Shown: piece by piece, positions 1 through 7,498 of the stretch | How the letters are laid out: each line of letters opens with the position of its first letter | Numbering within the stretch: the first letter of the stretch is position 1 | From: Natranaerovirga hydrolytica | GTDB lineage: Bacteria > Bacillota > Clostridia > Lachnospirales > DSM-24629 | Reading direction: 5' to 3' | Assembly: GCF_004339095.1 (NCBI RefSeq) | Contig: NZ_SMGQ01000013.1 | Coordinates: forward strand, 324,352-388,351 | Length of the DNA stretch: 64,000 nt | Made by a program: the position numbers and the translations under genes | The notes under the pieces: model-generated | Told to the model about the DNA's origin: nothing | Seen by the model: only the letters and a program-made list of their open reading frames with translations | Database searches by the model: none

Positions 1-1
1 A

Positions 2-250
2 GAAACAGCAAAGCAACATATACAGGAAAATGGTTTTATATCAGCTGTTGGACATGAGGCAACAGCTGATATACTATCTGAAATATTAGAAGTTCATATT
101 CCTATGAACAGAATACAATTTCATCAAGAAGTTGGACAGATTGCTATTGTATTTAAGTTGAATACAAGACCTGATGAAGGTTCAATACTTAATAAAGAAG
201 AAGTTATGAAAATAGGGTACGGGTTAAAGATTATGAAAAGATTAAGTTGA
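2..250 (+). CDS. DUF1874 / STIV-B116 / AcrIII-1-like protein, 3' part only
   Basis: This is an open frame entering from outside the window and ending at TGA 248-250 (82 codons plus stop visible). The visible protein contains NGFISAVGHEATADILSEIL, then an NRIQ stretch, a VFKLNTR strand and a Leu-rich tail. This matches what I know of the DUF1874 (STIV B116) family, whose viral members (AcrIII-1) and type III CRISPR-linked members (Crn2) are ring nucleases that cleave cyclic tetra-adenylate. The His of the G-H-[DE]-[AS]-T motif is the catalytic residue in AcrIII-1 and is present here. The N-terminal part, including the beginning of the fold, is missing. Many bacterial chromosomal homologues have no proven role, so ring-nuclease activity is inference; family membership is fairly secure. 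Confidence 0.75.
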   Translation, partial: ETAKQHIQENGFISAVGHEATADILSEILEVHIPMNRIQFHQEVGQIAIVFKLNTRPDEGSILNKEEVMKIGYGLKIMKRLS

Positions 251-252
251 AA

Positions 253-296
253 AAAGTTAAAGTTACTTGAAGATTAAAGTGACTTTAACTTTTTTT
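253..296 (+). terminator. Rho-independent terminator
   Basis: The arm AAGTTAAAGTTACTT (254-268) pairs with AAGTGACTTTAACTT (277-291), allowing one G-T wobble, and is followed by a T run. It ends the transcript of the partial DUF1874 gene. Confidence 0.85.
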
Positions 297-389
297 AATC
301 TTAGGATAAATATAAGAGTGTATCAAAAGGTTGTATATAGAATATAATATATATATAAACAATAAGTGACAATATCTTAAAGGAGTGTA

Positions 390-439
390 TTGACAATACA
401 TAGATGATCATCTATAATTCTACATAGACAGTCATCTAT
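390..439 (+). promoter_or_regulatory. Consensus promoter with two ArsR-type operator palindromes
   Basis: The promoter is TTGACA (390-395), a 17-bp spacer and TATAAT (413-418). A perfect 16-bp palindrome ATAGATGATCATCTAT (400-415) fills most of the spacer and enters the -10 box. A second, imperfect copy ATAGACAGTCATCTAT lies at 424-439, centred 24 bp downstream, over the expected transcription start. A dimeric ArsR bound here would block polymerase directly. That the downstream arsR product is the ligand is inference from position. Confidence 0.85.
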
Positions 440-453
440 ATAAGAGGTGTGAT

Positions 454-771
454 ATGGAAAAAAATTATGAAGCTTATGCTAAAATTTTTAAAGTATTATC
501 TGACCCTAAAAGATTAAAAATAGTAGATATACTTTCTTGTGGAGAAAGATGTGCTTGCGATATTTTAGAAGAATTTGACTTTACTCAACCCACTTTATCT
601 CATCATATGAAAGTTTTAATGGAATATGGGTTAGTAAAATCTAGGAAAGATGGTTTATGGTGCTATTACTCATTAGATGTAACCAATGGTAATCAAATGG
701 TTTTGTTTTTAATGGGTGTCATAACCCAGACAGATGATTGTGTCTGTAAAAACAATTGTAATTGCAAATAA
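454..771 (+). CDS. arsR: ArsR/SmtB-family arsenical-resistance repressor
   Basis: This is a 105-residue winged-helix repressor. The metalloid site of classical ArsR proteins is visible as C-x3-C-x-C-D (Cys29, Cys33, Cys35) at the start of the DNA-recognition helix region, followed by TQPTLSHHMKVL, the usual recognition helix. The family releases its operator when As(III) or Sb(III) binds these cysteines. The extreme C-terminus carries four more cysteines in DDCVCKNNCNCK, which may add a second thiol site and is not universal in the family. The ATG at 454 follows AGAGGTG. It is the first gene of arsR-arsD-arsA and sits just behind the paired palindromes at 400-439, so autoregulation is expected. 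Confidence 0.93.
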   Translation: MEKNYEAYAKIFKVLSDPKRLKIVDILSCGERCACDILEEFDFTQPTLSHHMKVLMEYGLVKSRKDGLWCYYSLDVTNGNQMVLFLMGVITQTDDCVCKNNCNCK

Positions 772-792
772 AATTTAAAGGAGTGTTATTGT

Positions 793-1200
793 ATGAAGAA
801 AATGATTATTTTTGATCCAGCAATGTGTTGTTCAACAGGAGTATGTGGTCCTTCCGTAGATCCAGAGTTAATAAGAATGAGTACAGTGATTAATAATTTA
901 GAAAAAAAAGGTATAACCGTTGAAAGACATGGTCTTAGTACCAATCCGGAGATATTTATAAAAAACAAACAAATTAATGAGTTGATTAACAAAGAAGGTG
1001 TAGAAATATTGCCTGTAACCCTAGTAGATGATGAAGTAATTAAAACAAAAGGTTATTTAAGTAATGAAGAGATGGCTAAGATTTTAGATGTTCCATCAGA
1101 GTCATTACAAAGTAAACCTGAGGACGATGGCTCACCTTGTTGTAGTGAAGACAATACAACAAGTGATAGTGGATGTTGTGGCGAAGACGGTTGTTGTTAA
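793..1200 (+). CDS. arsD: Arsenite metallochaperone and weak repressor ArsD
   Basis: This 135-residue thioredoxin-fold protein hands As(III) to the ArsA ATPase. The essential metallochaperone cysteines are visible at positions 12, 13 and 18 (MCCSTGVC), directly after the first beta strand. The ArsD-like LPVTLVDDEVIKTKGYLSNEE segment, named here by its ends LPVT and SNEE, follows. The C-terminal tail holds three vicinal Cys-Cys pairs (116-117, 128-129, 134-135), as in other ArsD proteins with long Cys-rich tails. An AAAGGAG Shine-Dalgarno site precedes the ATG. It lies 21 bp after arsR and 15 bp before arsA, in one operon. Confidence 0.94.
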   Translation: MKKMIIFDPAMCCSTGVCGPSVDPELIRMSTVINNLEKKGITVERHGLSTNPEIFIKNKQINELINKEGVEILPVTLVDDEVIKTKGYLSNEEMAKILDVPSESLQSKPEDDGSPCCSEDNTTSDSGCCGEDGCC

Positions 1201-1215
1201 GAAAGAGGTGTTTAT

Positions 1216-2961
1216 TTGGAAAATCAATTTAATTCTAAAGGGATTCATTTAACAAAATACTTGTTTTTTACAGGTAAAGGTGGCGTAGGCAAAACATCAA
1301 CAGCTTGTGCCACAGCAGTTAATTTAGCTGATGAAGGTAAAAAGATTATGTTAGTGAGTACAGATCCTGCATCTAATTTACAAGATGTGTTTGAGACTGA
1401 ATTAAATAATAAAGGCATACCAATAAAAGAAGTACCAAACTTAGTCGTTGCTAATTTTAACCCTGAAGATGCGGCAAAAGAATATAAGGAAAGTGTCATT
1501 GCACCTTATAGGGGCAAATTACCAGATAGCGTGCTTCAAAATATGGAAGAACAACTATCAGGTTCTTGTACAGTAGAAATAGCGGCTTTTAATGAGTTTT
1601 CAAATTTTATTACAGATGAAAAAGTACAAAAAGAATTCGATCATATTATATTTGATACGGCACCAACAGGTCATACATTAAGAATGTTACAATTGCCTTC
1701 TGCTTGGACTAATTTTATTAGTGATAGTACACATGGTGCTTCTTGCTTAGGTCAATTAGCTGGTTTAGAAGATAAGAAAGAGATTTATAAAAAAGCAGTA
1801 GAAACATTGGCTGATGGAGAGCAAACCACATTAATTCTTGTTTCAAGACCAGAAAATTCTCCATTAAAAGAAGCGGCAAGAGCTTCAAAAGAACTTTATG
1901 AAATTGGTGTAAAAAACCAACTGTTGGTTATTAATGGTGTTTTAAAAACCCATGACGACCAGTTGTCTGAGAATCTTTATAAAAAACAACAAGATGCCAT
2001 TAAAAATAAACCCAATCATCTACAACAAATAAAAACTTATGAAATACCATTGCGCCCCTATAATGTAACAGGGCTTAATAACATAAGAGCTTTTTTAACA
2101 AAAGATAATATTATGTATAGTGATGATATCCTAGCAGTTGATGAGATGAAACAGTTAAAAGATATAGTAAATGATTTATACAATAATGATAAAAAAGTTA
2201 TTTTTACAATGGGTAAAGGTGGCGTTGGTAAAACAACAATAGCTGCAGCAATTGCTTTAGGATTAGCACAAAAAGGTAAAAAGGTTCACTTAACAACCAC
2301 TGATCCAGCAGCCCATTTAGAATTTGTACTTGAAAAAAGTGATGATATTACATTAAGCCGTATTGATGAAAAAGAAGAATTAAAAAAATACAGCGAAGAA
2401 GTATTAAGTAAAGCTAAGGAAACAATGAGTAAAGAAGACTTAGAATATATCCAAGAAGATTTAAGATCACCTTGTACACAAGAGATAGCGGTGTTTAGAG
2501 CTTTTGCAGAAATCGTAGATAAGTCTAAAAATGAAGTTGTTGTCATCGATACAGCGCCAACAGGACATACGTTACTGCTTTTAGATTCCACACAAAGTTA
2601 TCATAAAGAAATTGAACGCTCACAAGGCGATACACCAGAAGCAATCAAAAAACTATTACCAACTTTAAGAAATGAAAAAGATACAGAAGTCATTATATTA
2701 ACCTTAGCAGAAACCACACCCATTTATGAAGCAAAACGATTAGAAGAAGATTTAGCAAGAGCTGGTATATACAGTAAATGGTGGGTGATGAATTCTAGCT
2801 TATATGCTACAAATACAACCAACCCTATTTTAAAAGCAAAAGCCAGTAACGAAGTTAATTGGATTAATAAAGTGAATGACCTATCAAAAGGAAACTTTGC
2901 AGTTTTAGAATGGAAGCCAGAAGAAATAAAAGGTGAAGCTTTGCTTAATCTATTATCATAG
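1216..2961 (+). CDS. arsA: Arsenical pump-driving ATPase ArsA
   Basis: This 581-residue double-domain ATPase energises an ArsB/Acr3 arsenite permease. Each half carries a deviant Walker A motif, GKGGVGKT (about 20-27 and about 333-340), and an ArsA signature DTAPTGHT (about 145 and 445). Cysteines equivalent to the As(III)-binding triad are visible in SGSCTVEIAAF, HGASCLGQ and RSPCTQEIAVF. The start is TTG (1216-1218) after GAAAGAGGTG; no better-placed ATG precedes the first strand. Length and two-domain layout are normal. No gene for the membrane pump follows, which is unusual because ArsA alone cannot move arsenite across the membrane; a permease elsewhere in the genome must be assumed. Confidence 0.95.
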   Translation: MENQFNSKGIHLTKYLFFTGKGGVGKTSTACATAVNLADEGKKIMLVSTDPASNLQDVFETELNNKGIPIKEVPNLVVANFNPEDAAKEYKESVIAPYRGKLPDSVLQNMEEQLSGSCTVEIAAFNEFSNFITDEKVQKEFDHIIFDTAPTGHTLRMLQLPSAWTNFISDSTHGASCLGQLAGLEDKKEIYKKAVETLADGEQTTLILVSRPENSPLKEAARASKELYEIGVKNQLLVINGVLKTHDDQLSENLYKKQQDAIKNKPNHLQQIKTYEIPLRPYNVTGLNNIRAFLTKDNIMYSDDILAVDEMKQLKDIVNDLYNNDKKVIFTMGKGGVGKTTIAAAIALGLAQKGKKVHLTTTDPAAHLEFVLEKSDDITLSRIDEKEELKKYSEEVLSKAKETMSKEDLEYIQEDLRSPCTQEIAVFRAFAEIVDKSKNEVVVIDTAPTGHTLLLLDSTQSYHKEIERSQGDTPEAIKKLLPTLRNEKDTEVIILTLAETTPIYEAKRLEEDLARAGIYSKWWVMNSSLYATNTTNPILKAKASNEVNWINKVNDLSKGNFAVLEWKPEEIKGEALLNLLS

Positions 2962-2975
2962 AAGGACTGATCAAG

Positions 2976-3692
2976 ATGAGATTTGCAGTTTTAGGAGATA
3001 TACACAGTAACATTTATGCTTTAGAAAGTGTACTGGAAGATATAAAAACAAAAAATGTTGATTATATAATATCAACAGGTGATTTAGTTGGTTATTTAGC
3101 ATACCCGAATGAAGTGATAGATACCATTAGAAAAAATAATATCATCACCATTCAAGGTAATCATGATGAAAAAATTGCCTTAGGTACTAAACCTTTAGAA
3201 GATGAAATAAATAAAATGACTGAAGAAGCAATACAAGCTAGCGCATCAGGTGTGTATACCAATTTAACCATTACTAAAGAAAATAGAGATTATCTAAAAA
3301 GATTGCCTAAGAAAATGGTTTTAGTAGCGGATACATTAAAAGTAATGATCGTTCATGGAAGTCCTAAAAGTAATAAAGAATATATGTATGAAAATGCTGA
3401 GGTCTTAGAAGAAATTGCAAAAGATAGCCATGCAGATATTATTATCAGTGGGCATACACATTTGCCCTACCATAAAGAAGTCAATTATAAGCATTTTATT
3501 AATGCTGGATCAGTAGGTAAACCGAAGCAAGGCAGTCCAAATGGTGTCTATGTCATTGTGGAAGTTGAGGGTAATAAAGTGCATTGTGAAATGATAGAAG
3601 TGCCTTATGATGTAGAAAAAATGGTGCAAGCTATAGAAAAGAATCCTATGATATCTAATCAGTTAATTGATATGCTGCAAAAAGGTTATTAA
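2976..3692 (+). CDS. YfcE/MJ0936-type metallophosphoesterase
   Basis: This 238-residue calcineurin-like phosphoesterase is soluble. The dimetal signatures are complete and in order: GDIHSN near the N-terminus, GDLVGY, GNHDE, a VHGSP segment and SGHTH, followed by INAGSVGKP. Relatives hydrolyse phosphodiester model substrates and their natural substrate is usually unknown. It starts 14 bp after arsA with a weak GAAGGACTGATC Shine-Dalgarno region, and the next terminator lies after it, so it is co-transcribed with arsRDA. Whether it acts on an arsenic-related ester or is a passenger cannot be decided from sequence. Confidence 0.85.
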   Translation: MRFAVLGDIHSNIYALESVLEDIKTKNVDYIISTGDLVGYLAYPNEVIDTIRKNNIITIQGNHDEKIALGTKPLEDEINKMTEEAIQASASGVYTNLTITKENRDYLKRLPKKMVLVADTLKVMIVHGSPKSNKEYMYENAEVLEEIAKDSHADIIISGHTHLPYHKEVNYKHFINAGSVGKPKQGSPNGVYVIVEVEGNKVHCEMIEVPYDVEKMVQAIEKNPMISNQLIDMLQKGY

Positions 3693-3701
3693 ATTAAAGT
3701 C

Positions 3702-3758
3702 AAAAAGGCCCTTATAGTAAAAACCCTTGATTGAAAGTTTTTACTATAAGGGCTTTTT
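3702..3758. terminator. Bidirectional terminator between convergent genes
   Basis: A long stem (AAAAAGGCCCTTATAGTAAA arm pairing with the mirror arm ending in AAGGGCTTTTT, about 20 bp with one bulge) lies between the convergent phosphoesterase and transporter genes. A and T runs flank both sides, so it can work in either direction. Confidence 0.88.
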
Positions 3759-3778
3759 GTCTAAGTACAATACTTTTT

Positions 3779-4981
3779 TTAATCACTTTCTATGGATTTC
3801 TTATGCATAAAAGTAAGGAACGTTGCAATAATCAAAAGAATTCCAGAAAGGGTGTAAGACAAATGATACGAGTGTGTCACATCTAAGATAGAAGCGGCTA
3901 ATAAAGGGCCAATAATACCAGCCACACCAAAGGAAGTAAATAACAATCCATAATTCACCCCTAAGTTTTTTGTACCATAATGATCGGCTATAATGGCTGG
4001 GAATATTGAGAATAATGCACCGTAACCAAGACCAGCTATAGCGGTACCAATTGCAAGGGTATAGGTATTATCGTAGTAACCAAATAAAAACATATTAACA
4101 CCTTGAACAACCAGTACAATTCGTAAAGTTTTTGTATAACCGATACGATCAGAGATCATCCCAGCAAAAACACGTCCAGCGGTATTAAATATAGCTAACA
4201 AAACCACTAAATAAAATCCTTTGTTCCAATTGGCTTGATAAGCAGCAATAGGCGCAATATGTCCTATAAGCATCAGACCAGCTGAAGCAGCAAAAGTATA
4301 GATAAACCAGTATTTATAAAAGTCTAAAGTGCGTAACATTTCGTGCCAATCTATTTGTTTTTCGTCAATATAAACTTTTTTGATTTTCAAAGAAGCATTG
4401 GGGTTGTAGTCAGTTGGTGGATTAACAAGAAAAAGTGAAAATAATAGTATCAATGCTAAGGAACCTATTCCTAAGATTAAGAAAGTAGTGGATAAATTAA
4501 ACAAGCTTAAAAGCCAATTGGTCAGAGGAGAAATATAGACAGCGGCAAAGCCAACACCACCTACAACAATCCCTGAAACCAAGCCTTTTTTATTAAAGGG
4601 GAACCACTTAACTGCAGGTGGCGTTGTAGCAGCATAACAAACACCGATCCCAGCTCCGCCAAGAACACCATATGTAATGACCATTAACATAGGACTGTTA
4701 ATAGCAAACGTGGATAGAATTAATCCGCTCCCTAGCAACAAACCACCTAAAACAGCACTTATTTGTGGTCCTTTTTTATCTTGAAATCGACCTGCAAAAA
4801 TCATAATGAAAGCAAAAACAGCAATGCACACAGAATAAGGCAAAGAAGCCTCTGTACTCGACCAGTTATGATTAGAAATCAATTCACTGTTGATAATGCT
4901 CCAAATGTAGAGCATACCTAAGATTAGATTGATTCCTGTTGCAGCTCCAGTCACAACCCAACCTTTCTGATTATAGTCCAT
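3779..4981 (-). CDS. OFA-family major facilitator transporter
   Basis: This 400-residue protein has twelve predicted hydrophobic segments. The N-terminus KGWVVTGAATGINLILGMLYIWSI and the loop GRFQDKKGP (the conserved MFS loop 2-3) are typical of the oxalate:formate antiporter (OFA) family, where an aromatic-Gly-Trp start and a long first periplasmic loop recur. The second half repeats the loop as GMISDRIG. Members carry small carboxylates such as oxalate, formate, lactate or glyoxylate, and the substrate cannot be assigned here. The ATG follows GGGAGGTATTTTATT. It is a single-gene unit convergent with the ars operon; an inverted repeat CACTTT-N8-AAAGTG at 5008-5027 upstream could be an operator. 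Confidence 0.85.
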   Translation of the reverse strand: MDYNQKGWVVTGAATGINLILGMLYIWSIINSELISNHNWSSTEASLPYSVCIAVFAFIMIFAGRFQDKKGPQISAVLGGLLLGSGLILSTFAINSPMLMVITYGVLGGAGIGVCYAATTPPAVKWFPFNKKGLVSGIVVGGVGFAAVYISPLTNWLLSLFNLSTTFLILGIGSLALILLFSLFLVNPPTDYNPNASLKIKKVYIDEKQIDWHEMLRTLDFYKYWFIYTFAASAGLMLIGHIAPIAAYQANWNKGFYLVVLLAIFNTAGRVFAGMISDRIGYTKTLRIVLVVQGVNMFLFGYYDNTYTLAIGTAIAGLGYGALFSIFPAIIADHYGTKNLGVNYGLLFTSFGVAGIIGPLLAASILDVTHSYHLSYTLSGILLIIATFLTFMHKKSIESD

Positions 4982-5191
4982 AATAAAATACCTCCCTAAG
5001 TATCATACACTTTGTTAATTTAAAGTGATAAAAAAATCCTTAATTAATTTTAGCATTTCCAAAATAATTTGTAAATAATATAAATAAAAGTTCCTTAAGA
5101 ATGATAACAAATGAGTATTATAAAAGGCTTTGTGAGGTTTGGAATACCTGAAGTATTGAGTGTAAAAATATTGTATACATATATAAAACAG

Positions 5192-5239
5192 TTGACAAAT
5201 TTATAACAGACATATATAATGAAAATGATTATCATTATT
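5192..5239 (+). promoter_or_regulatory. Consensus promoter followed by a Fur box
   Basis: The promoter is TTGACA (5192-5197), a 17-bp spacer and TATAAT (5215-5220). Immediately after it, 5221-5239 reads GAAAATGATTATCATTATT, which agrees with the classical 19-bp Fur box at 16 positions. A Fur-Fe(II) dimer here would cover the transcription start, giving iron repression of the downstream gene. Confidence 0.85.
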
Positions 5240-5259
5240 GAAAAAATGGAGGCGTTAAT

Positions 5260-5556
5260 ATGAGTGTAATAATAGTAGGCGGACATGATAGAATGCATAA
5301 AGAATACAAAAACATAGGTTCAAAATATGGTCATAAAGTAAAGGTATATACTCAAAGACCAGCGAATTTTAATAAAATGATAGGTCATCCTGATGGAATC
5401 GTATTATTTACCAATGCGGTATCCCATAATATGGTAAGAATTGCTTTAAAAGAAGCTAAGAAGAAGAATATACCTGTCATGAGGTGTCATAATAGTAGTG
5501 GGGTGGCAATGGAAGAGATGTTAAAAGAACTAGAGAATGTTGTAGTAGCACACTAG
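5260..5556 (+). CDS. DUF2325 family protein, probably iron-regulated
   Basis: This 98-residue soluble protein begins SVIIVGGHDRMHKEYKN and continues with a P-x-G-I-V-L-F-T-N segment and a short MRCHNSSG loop, the pattern of DUF2325. The family has a small Rossmann-like alpha/beta fold; its biochemical role is not established to my knowledge, and some members are fused or adjacent to nucleotide or redox functions. A GGAGGCGTTAAT Shine-Dalgarno region precedes the ATG. The gene stands alone between a Fur-boxed promoter and a strong terminator, so it is a monocistronic candidate member of the iron regulon. Potential metal or thiol ligands are the His in GGHDRMH and the Cys-His pair in RCHN. Confidence 0.8.
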   Translation: MSVIIVGGHDRMHKEYKNIGSKYGHKVKVYTQRPANFNKMIGHPDGIVLFTNAVSHNMVRIALKEAKKKNIPVMRCHNSSGVAMEEMLKELENVVVAH

Positions 5557-5562
5557 AAAAAC

Positions 5563-5647
5563 AAAAAACCTATAACCATTTAATGGGCGTTATAATCTTT
5601 GTAATATGAGTCAAAAGATTATGAGTTAAATGGTTATAGGTTTTTTG
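5563..5647 (+). terminator. Very long two-tier terminator hairpin
   Basis: AAAAAACCTATAACCATTTAA (arms given by ends AAAAAACC and ATTTAA, 5563-5583) pairs perfectly with 5626-5647, ending in TTTTTT. Inside the loop a second stem, ATAATCTTT with AAAGATTAT, makes a cruciform-like extension. It terminates the DUF2325 transcript, though it is longer than usual for a terminator. Confidence 0.8.
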
Positions 5648-5795
5648 TGTGGAATCCTATTCATTTTATGTAATAAAAGAAAAATATAAGTAATATATTA
5701 ATAAAGATAGAAAGGACAATCTGCAAAGTGGCTTAAAAAAGATTAATGCAAAGACAATGTATGACGATTATATGAAGTAAAGGTTGTAGATACTT

Positions 5796-6875
5796 GTGAA
5801 AAAACTCATATGGATTTTATTGGTCTGTATCATTATGAATCATAACGTTCTTGCTTCTGAGCATAACGATAGAAGTATATTCGTAAATGGAAAAGTTATA
5901 GAAGTTGTAGAGGATTATATGGACGAAGAACATTATACGAGAGAACAAATATTACGAGTGAGATTAGTAGAGACACCTTATGAAGGAAAAGAAATCGTCA
6001 TTAATCATTCCATAAACTTAACAACCCTTCAACAATTAATTATCAGTGAAAATGACAATATCATTGTTTGGATTAATACATATGATACACATTTAGAAAA
6101 TTGTAGAGTGTATTCCTTTGCAAGAGAAGATTATTTGTTATACTTAGCGCTTATTTTTATTGCAATGGTATTGTTATTAGGAGGGAAAAAAGGGATATCT
6201 GCTATTATCTCACTTGCTATTACTCTTGGACTTGTGTTTTTTCTCTTTTTTCCAATGGTTATCAATGGCGTTGATCCAATTATTAGTGCGCTATTAATAT
6301 GTGGTATTTCAGCCATCATTACGTTGGTCATCATAGGAGATTTTAAAGAAAAAACCTACGCAGCCATTATAGGCACTATAGGTGGCATTAGTTTTTCTAT
6401 TGTACTAACGTATATTTTTGGTTATTTAACCAATATACAAGGTATTGGAGATGAATATGCAGAAATGCTTTTATATGTGCCAAATGCATCAAACTATAAC
6501 TTTAGAGATTTATTATATGCTGGAATCATTATTGGTACCTTAGGAGCGATAATGGATATTTGTATGTCTATATCTTCTGCAATGGAGGAGATTGAACAAG
6601 CCAATAAAAGAATTACTAATATGCAATTGTTTTTATCGGGTATTAGAATTGGTAAAGATGTATTAGGTACAATGACCAATACACTGATACTTGCCTATGT
6701 AGGAAGTTCAATTAATCTTATTTTAGTTTTTTATATGTACGGATTAACGTTAAAGCAATTTATTAATAGAGATGAAATTGCTTCAGAAATTATTCGGTCT
6801 TTAACGGGAAGTATTGGCTTGGTACTTGCAATTCCTATAACAGCGTTGGCTTTTCTATGGTTTAGAAAAAGCTAA
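5796..6875 (+). CDS. YibE/F family membrane protein
   Basis: This 359-residue protein has a cleavable or anchoring N-terminal segment (about 4-20), an extracytoplasmic beta-rich domain (about 25-110) and seven or eight membrane helices from residue 112 on. Family hallmarks visible are the LLGGKKGISAIISLAITLG segment, the YAGIIIGTLGAIMDICMSISSAMEEI stretch (named by its ends YAGIIIG and SAMEEI) and the closing AIPITALAFLW. The YibE/F family is widespread in Firmicutes with no proven function; efflux or metal-related roles have been suggested for it by annotation only. The start is GTG (5796) behind AAAGG, a modest site; no better start keeps the signal segment. Confidence 0.82.
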   Translation: MKKLIWILLVCIIMNHNVLASEHNDRSIFVNGKVIEVVEDYMDEEHYTREQILRVRLVETPYEGKEIVINHSINLTTLQQLIISENDNIIVWINTYDTHLENCRVYSFAREDYLLYLALIFIAMVLLLGGKKGISAIISLAITLGLVFFLFFPMVINGVDPIISALLICGISAIITLVIIGDFKEKTYAAIIGTIGGISFSIVLTYIFGYLTNIQGIGDEYAEMLLYVPNASNYNFRDLLYAGIIIGTLGAIMDICMSISSAMEEIEQANKRITNMQLFLSGIRIGKDVLGTMTNTLILAYVGSSINLILVFYMYGLTLKQFINRDEIASEIIRSLTGSIGLVLAIPITALAFLWFRKS

Positions 6876-6879
6876 GATA

Positions 6880-6960
6880 AAAGTCTAATATGCAAACTTA
6901 CTCGTAAGGATTTGGAAATTAGACTTTCATCGAAACTTGCGCCAGAAAGAGGTATAAGTT
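6880..6960 (+). other. Recurrent hairpin motif, copy A (candidate structured RNA)
   Basis: The outer stem AAAGTCTAAT (6880-6889) pairs with ATTAGACTTT (6918-6927). The loop contains a small inner hairpin CTTAC-TC-GTAAG followed by GATTTGG, and the 3' flank has AACTTG and AAGTT. The same plan recurs at 15808-15890 and 33797-33885 with base-pair changes that keep both stems. There is no T run, so it is not a simple terminator. It lies between yibE/F and the NifX-like gene. Confidence 0.5.
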
Positions 6961-7097
6961 GATTTATATATGTACAAAAAAAAATACAAAAAAAGTTGAT
7001 GAAACCATAACATTTTGGAAAAACATGTGTTATAATGTATATAGATAATATACACACTAATTGTTTTTTGTTTTTTTATGGTAAGGAAGTGAAAAAA

Positions 7098-7418
7098 ATG
7101 AATGTAAAAGTTGCAGTAGCAAGTTCTGACGGCAAAGTCATTAACAGTCACTTTGGAAGAGCCACTCAATTTTTGATCTTTCAACTTAAGGATAAAGAAT
7201 ACAACTTTATAGAAATTAGAAAAAACAAGCCAAGCTGTAGTAATTTAGACAACCCCAAAGGCAATGTAGAAGATACCATTGCCCTAATATTCGATTGTGA
7301 TTATGTTTTATGTAGTCAGATTGGAGAAGGAATGTTAAATAGGTTGTCACAAACAGGAATAAGAGCAATAGCTATTCGAGATTGGATAGATAATGGGCTC
7401 AAAAAAATAAGTTTATAA
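7098..7418 (+). CDS. NifX/NifB-C-terminal-like (dinitrogenase Fe-Mo cofactor) family protein
   Basis: This 106-residue single-domain protein matches the dinitrogenase iron-molybdenum cofactor biosynthesis family: VKVAVASSDGKVINSHFGRATQFLIF at the start (ends VKVAVASSDG and HFGRA), then an FDCDYVLCSQIGEGMLNRL segment. Relatives bind Fe-S or Mo clusters, and many clostridial copies are outside nif loci, without known function. I chose ATG 7098 because GGAAGTGAAAAAA precedes it and the domain starts at once; the frame is open 63 bp farther upstream but that part has no site and overlaps the TATAAT at 7031-7036. No nif genes are near, so a nitrogenase role is unlikely. Confidence 0.82.
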   Translation: MNVKVAVASSDGKVINSHFGRATQFLIFQLKDKEYNFIEIRKNKPSCSNLDNPKGNVEDTIALIFDCDYVLCSQIGEGMLNRLSQTGIRAIAIRDWIDNGLKKISL

Positions 7419-7498
7419 TAGTATTGCAATTCAAACAATACTTTTATATAATAAAAATGCTATACAAAATAAGTTAATAAAACAAGGAGGAAGTATAA

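Noticed and set aside
5095-5298. Minus-strand open frame of 67 codons
   Set aside because: It overlaps the Fur-boxed promoter and start of the DUF2325 gene and reads as low-complexity Ile/Tyr-rich protein without a ribosome site.
7098-7418. Nitrogen-fixation gene
   Set aside because: NifX-like single-domain proteins are common in non-fixing anaerobes, and no nifHDK, nifE or nifN is nearby.
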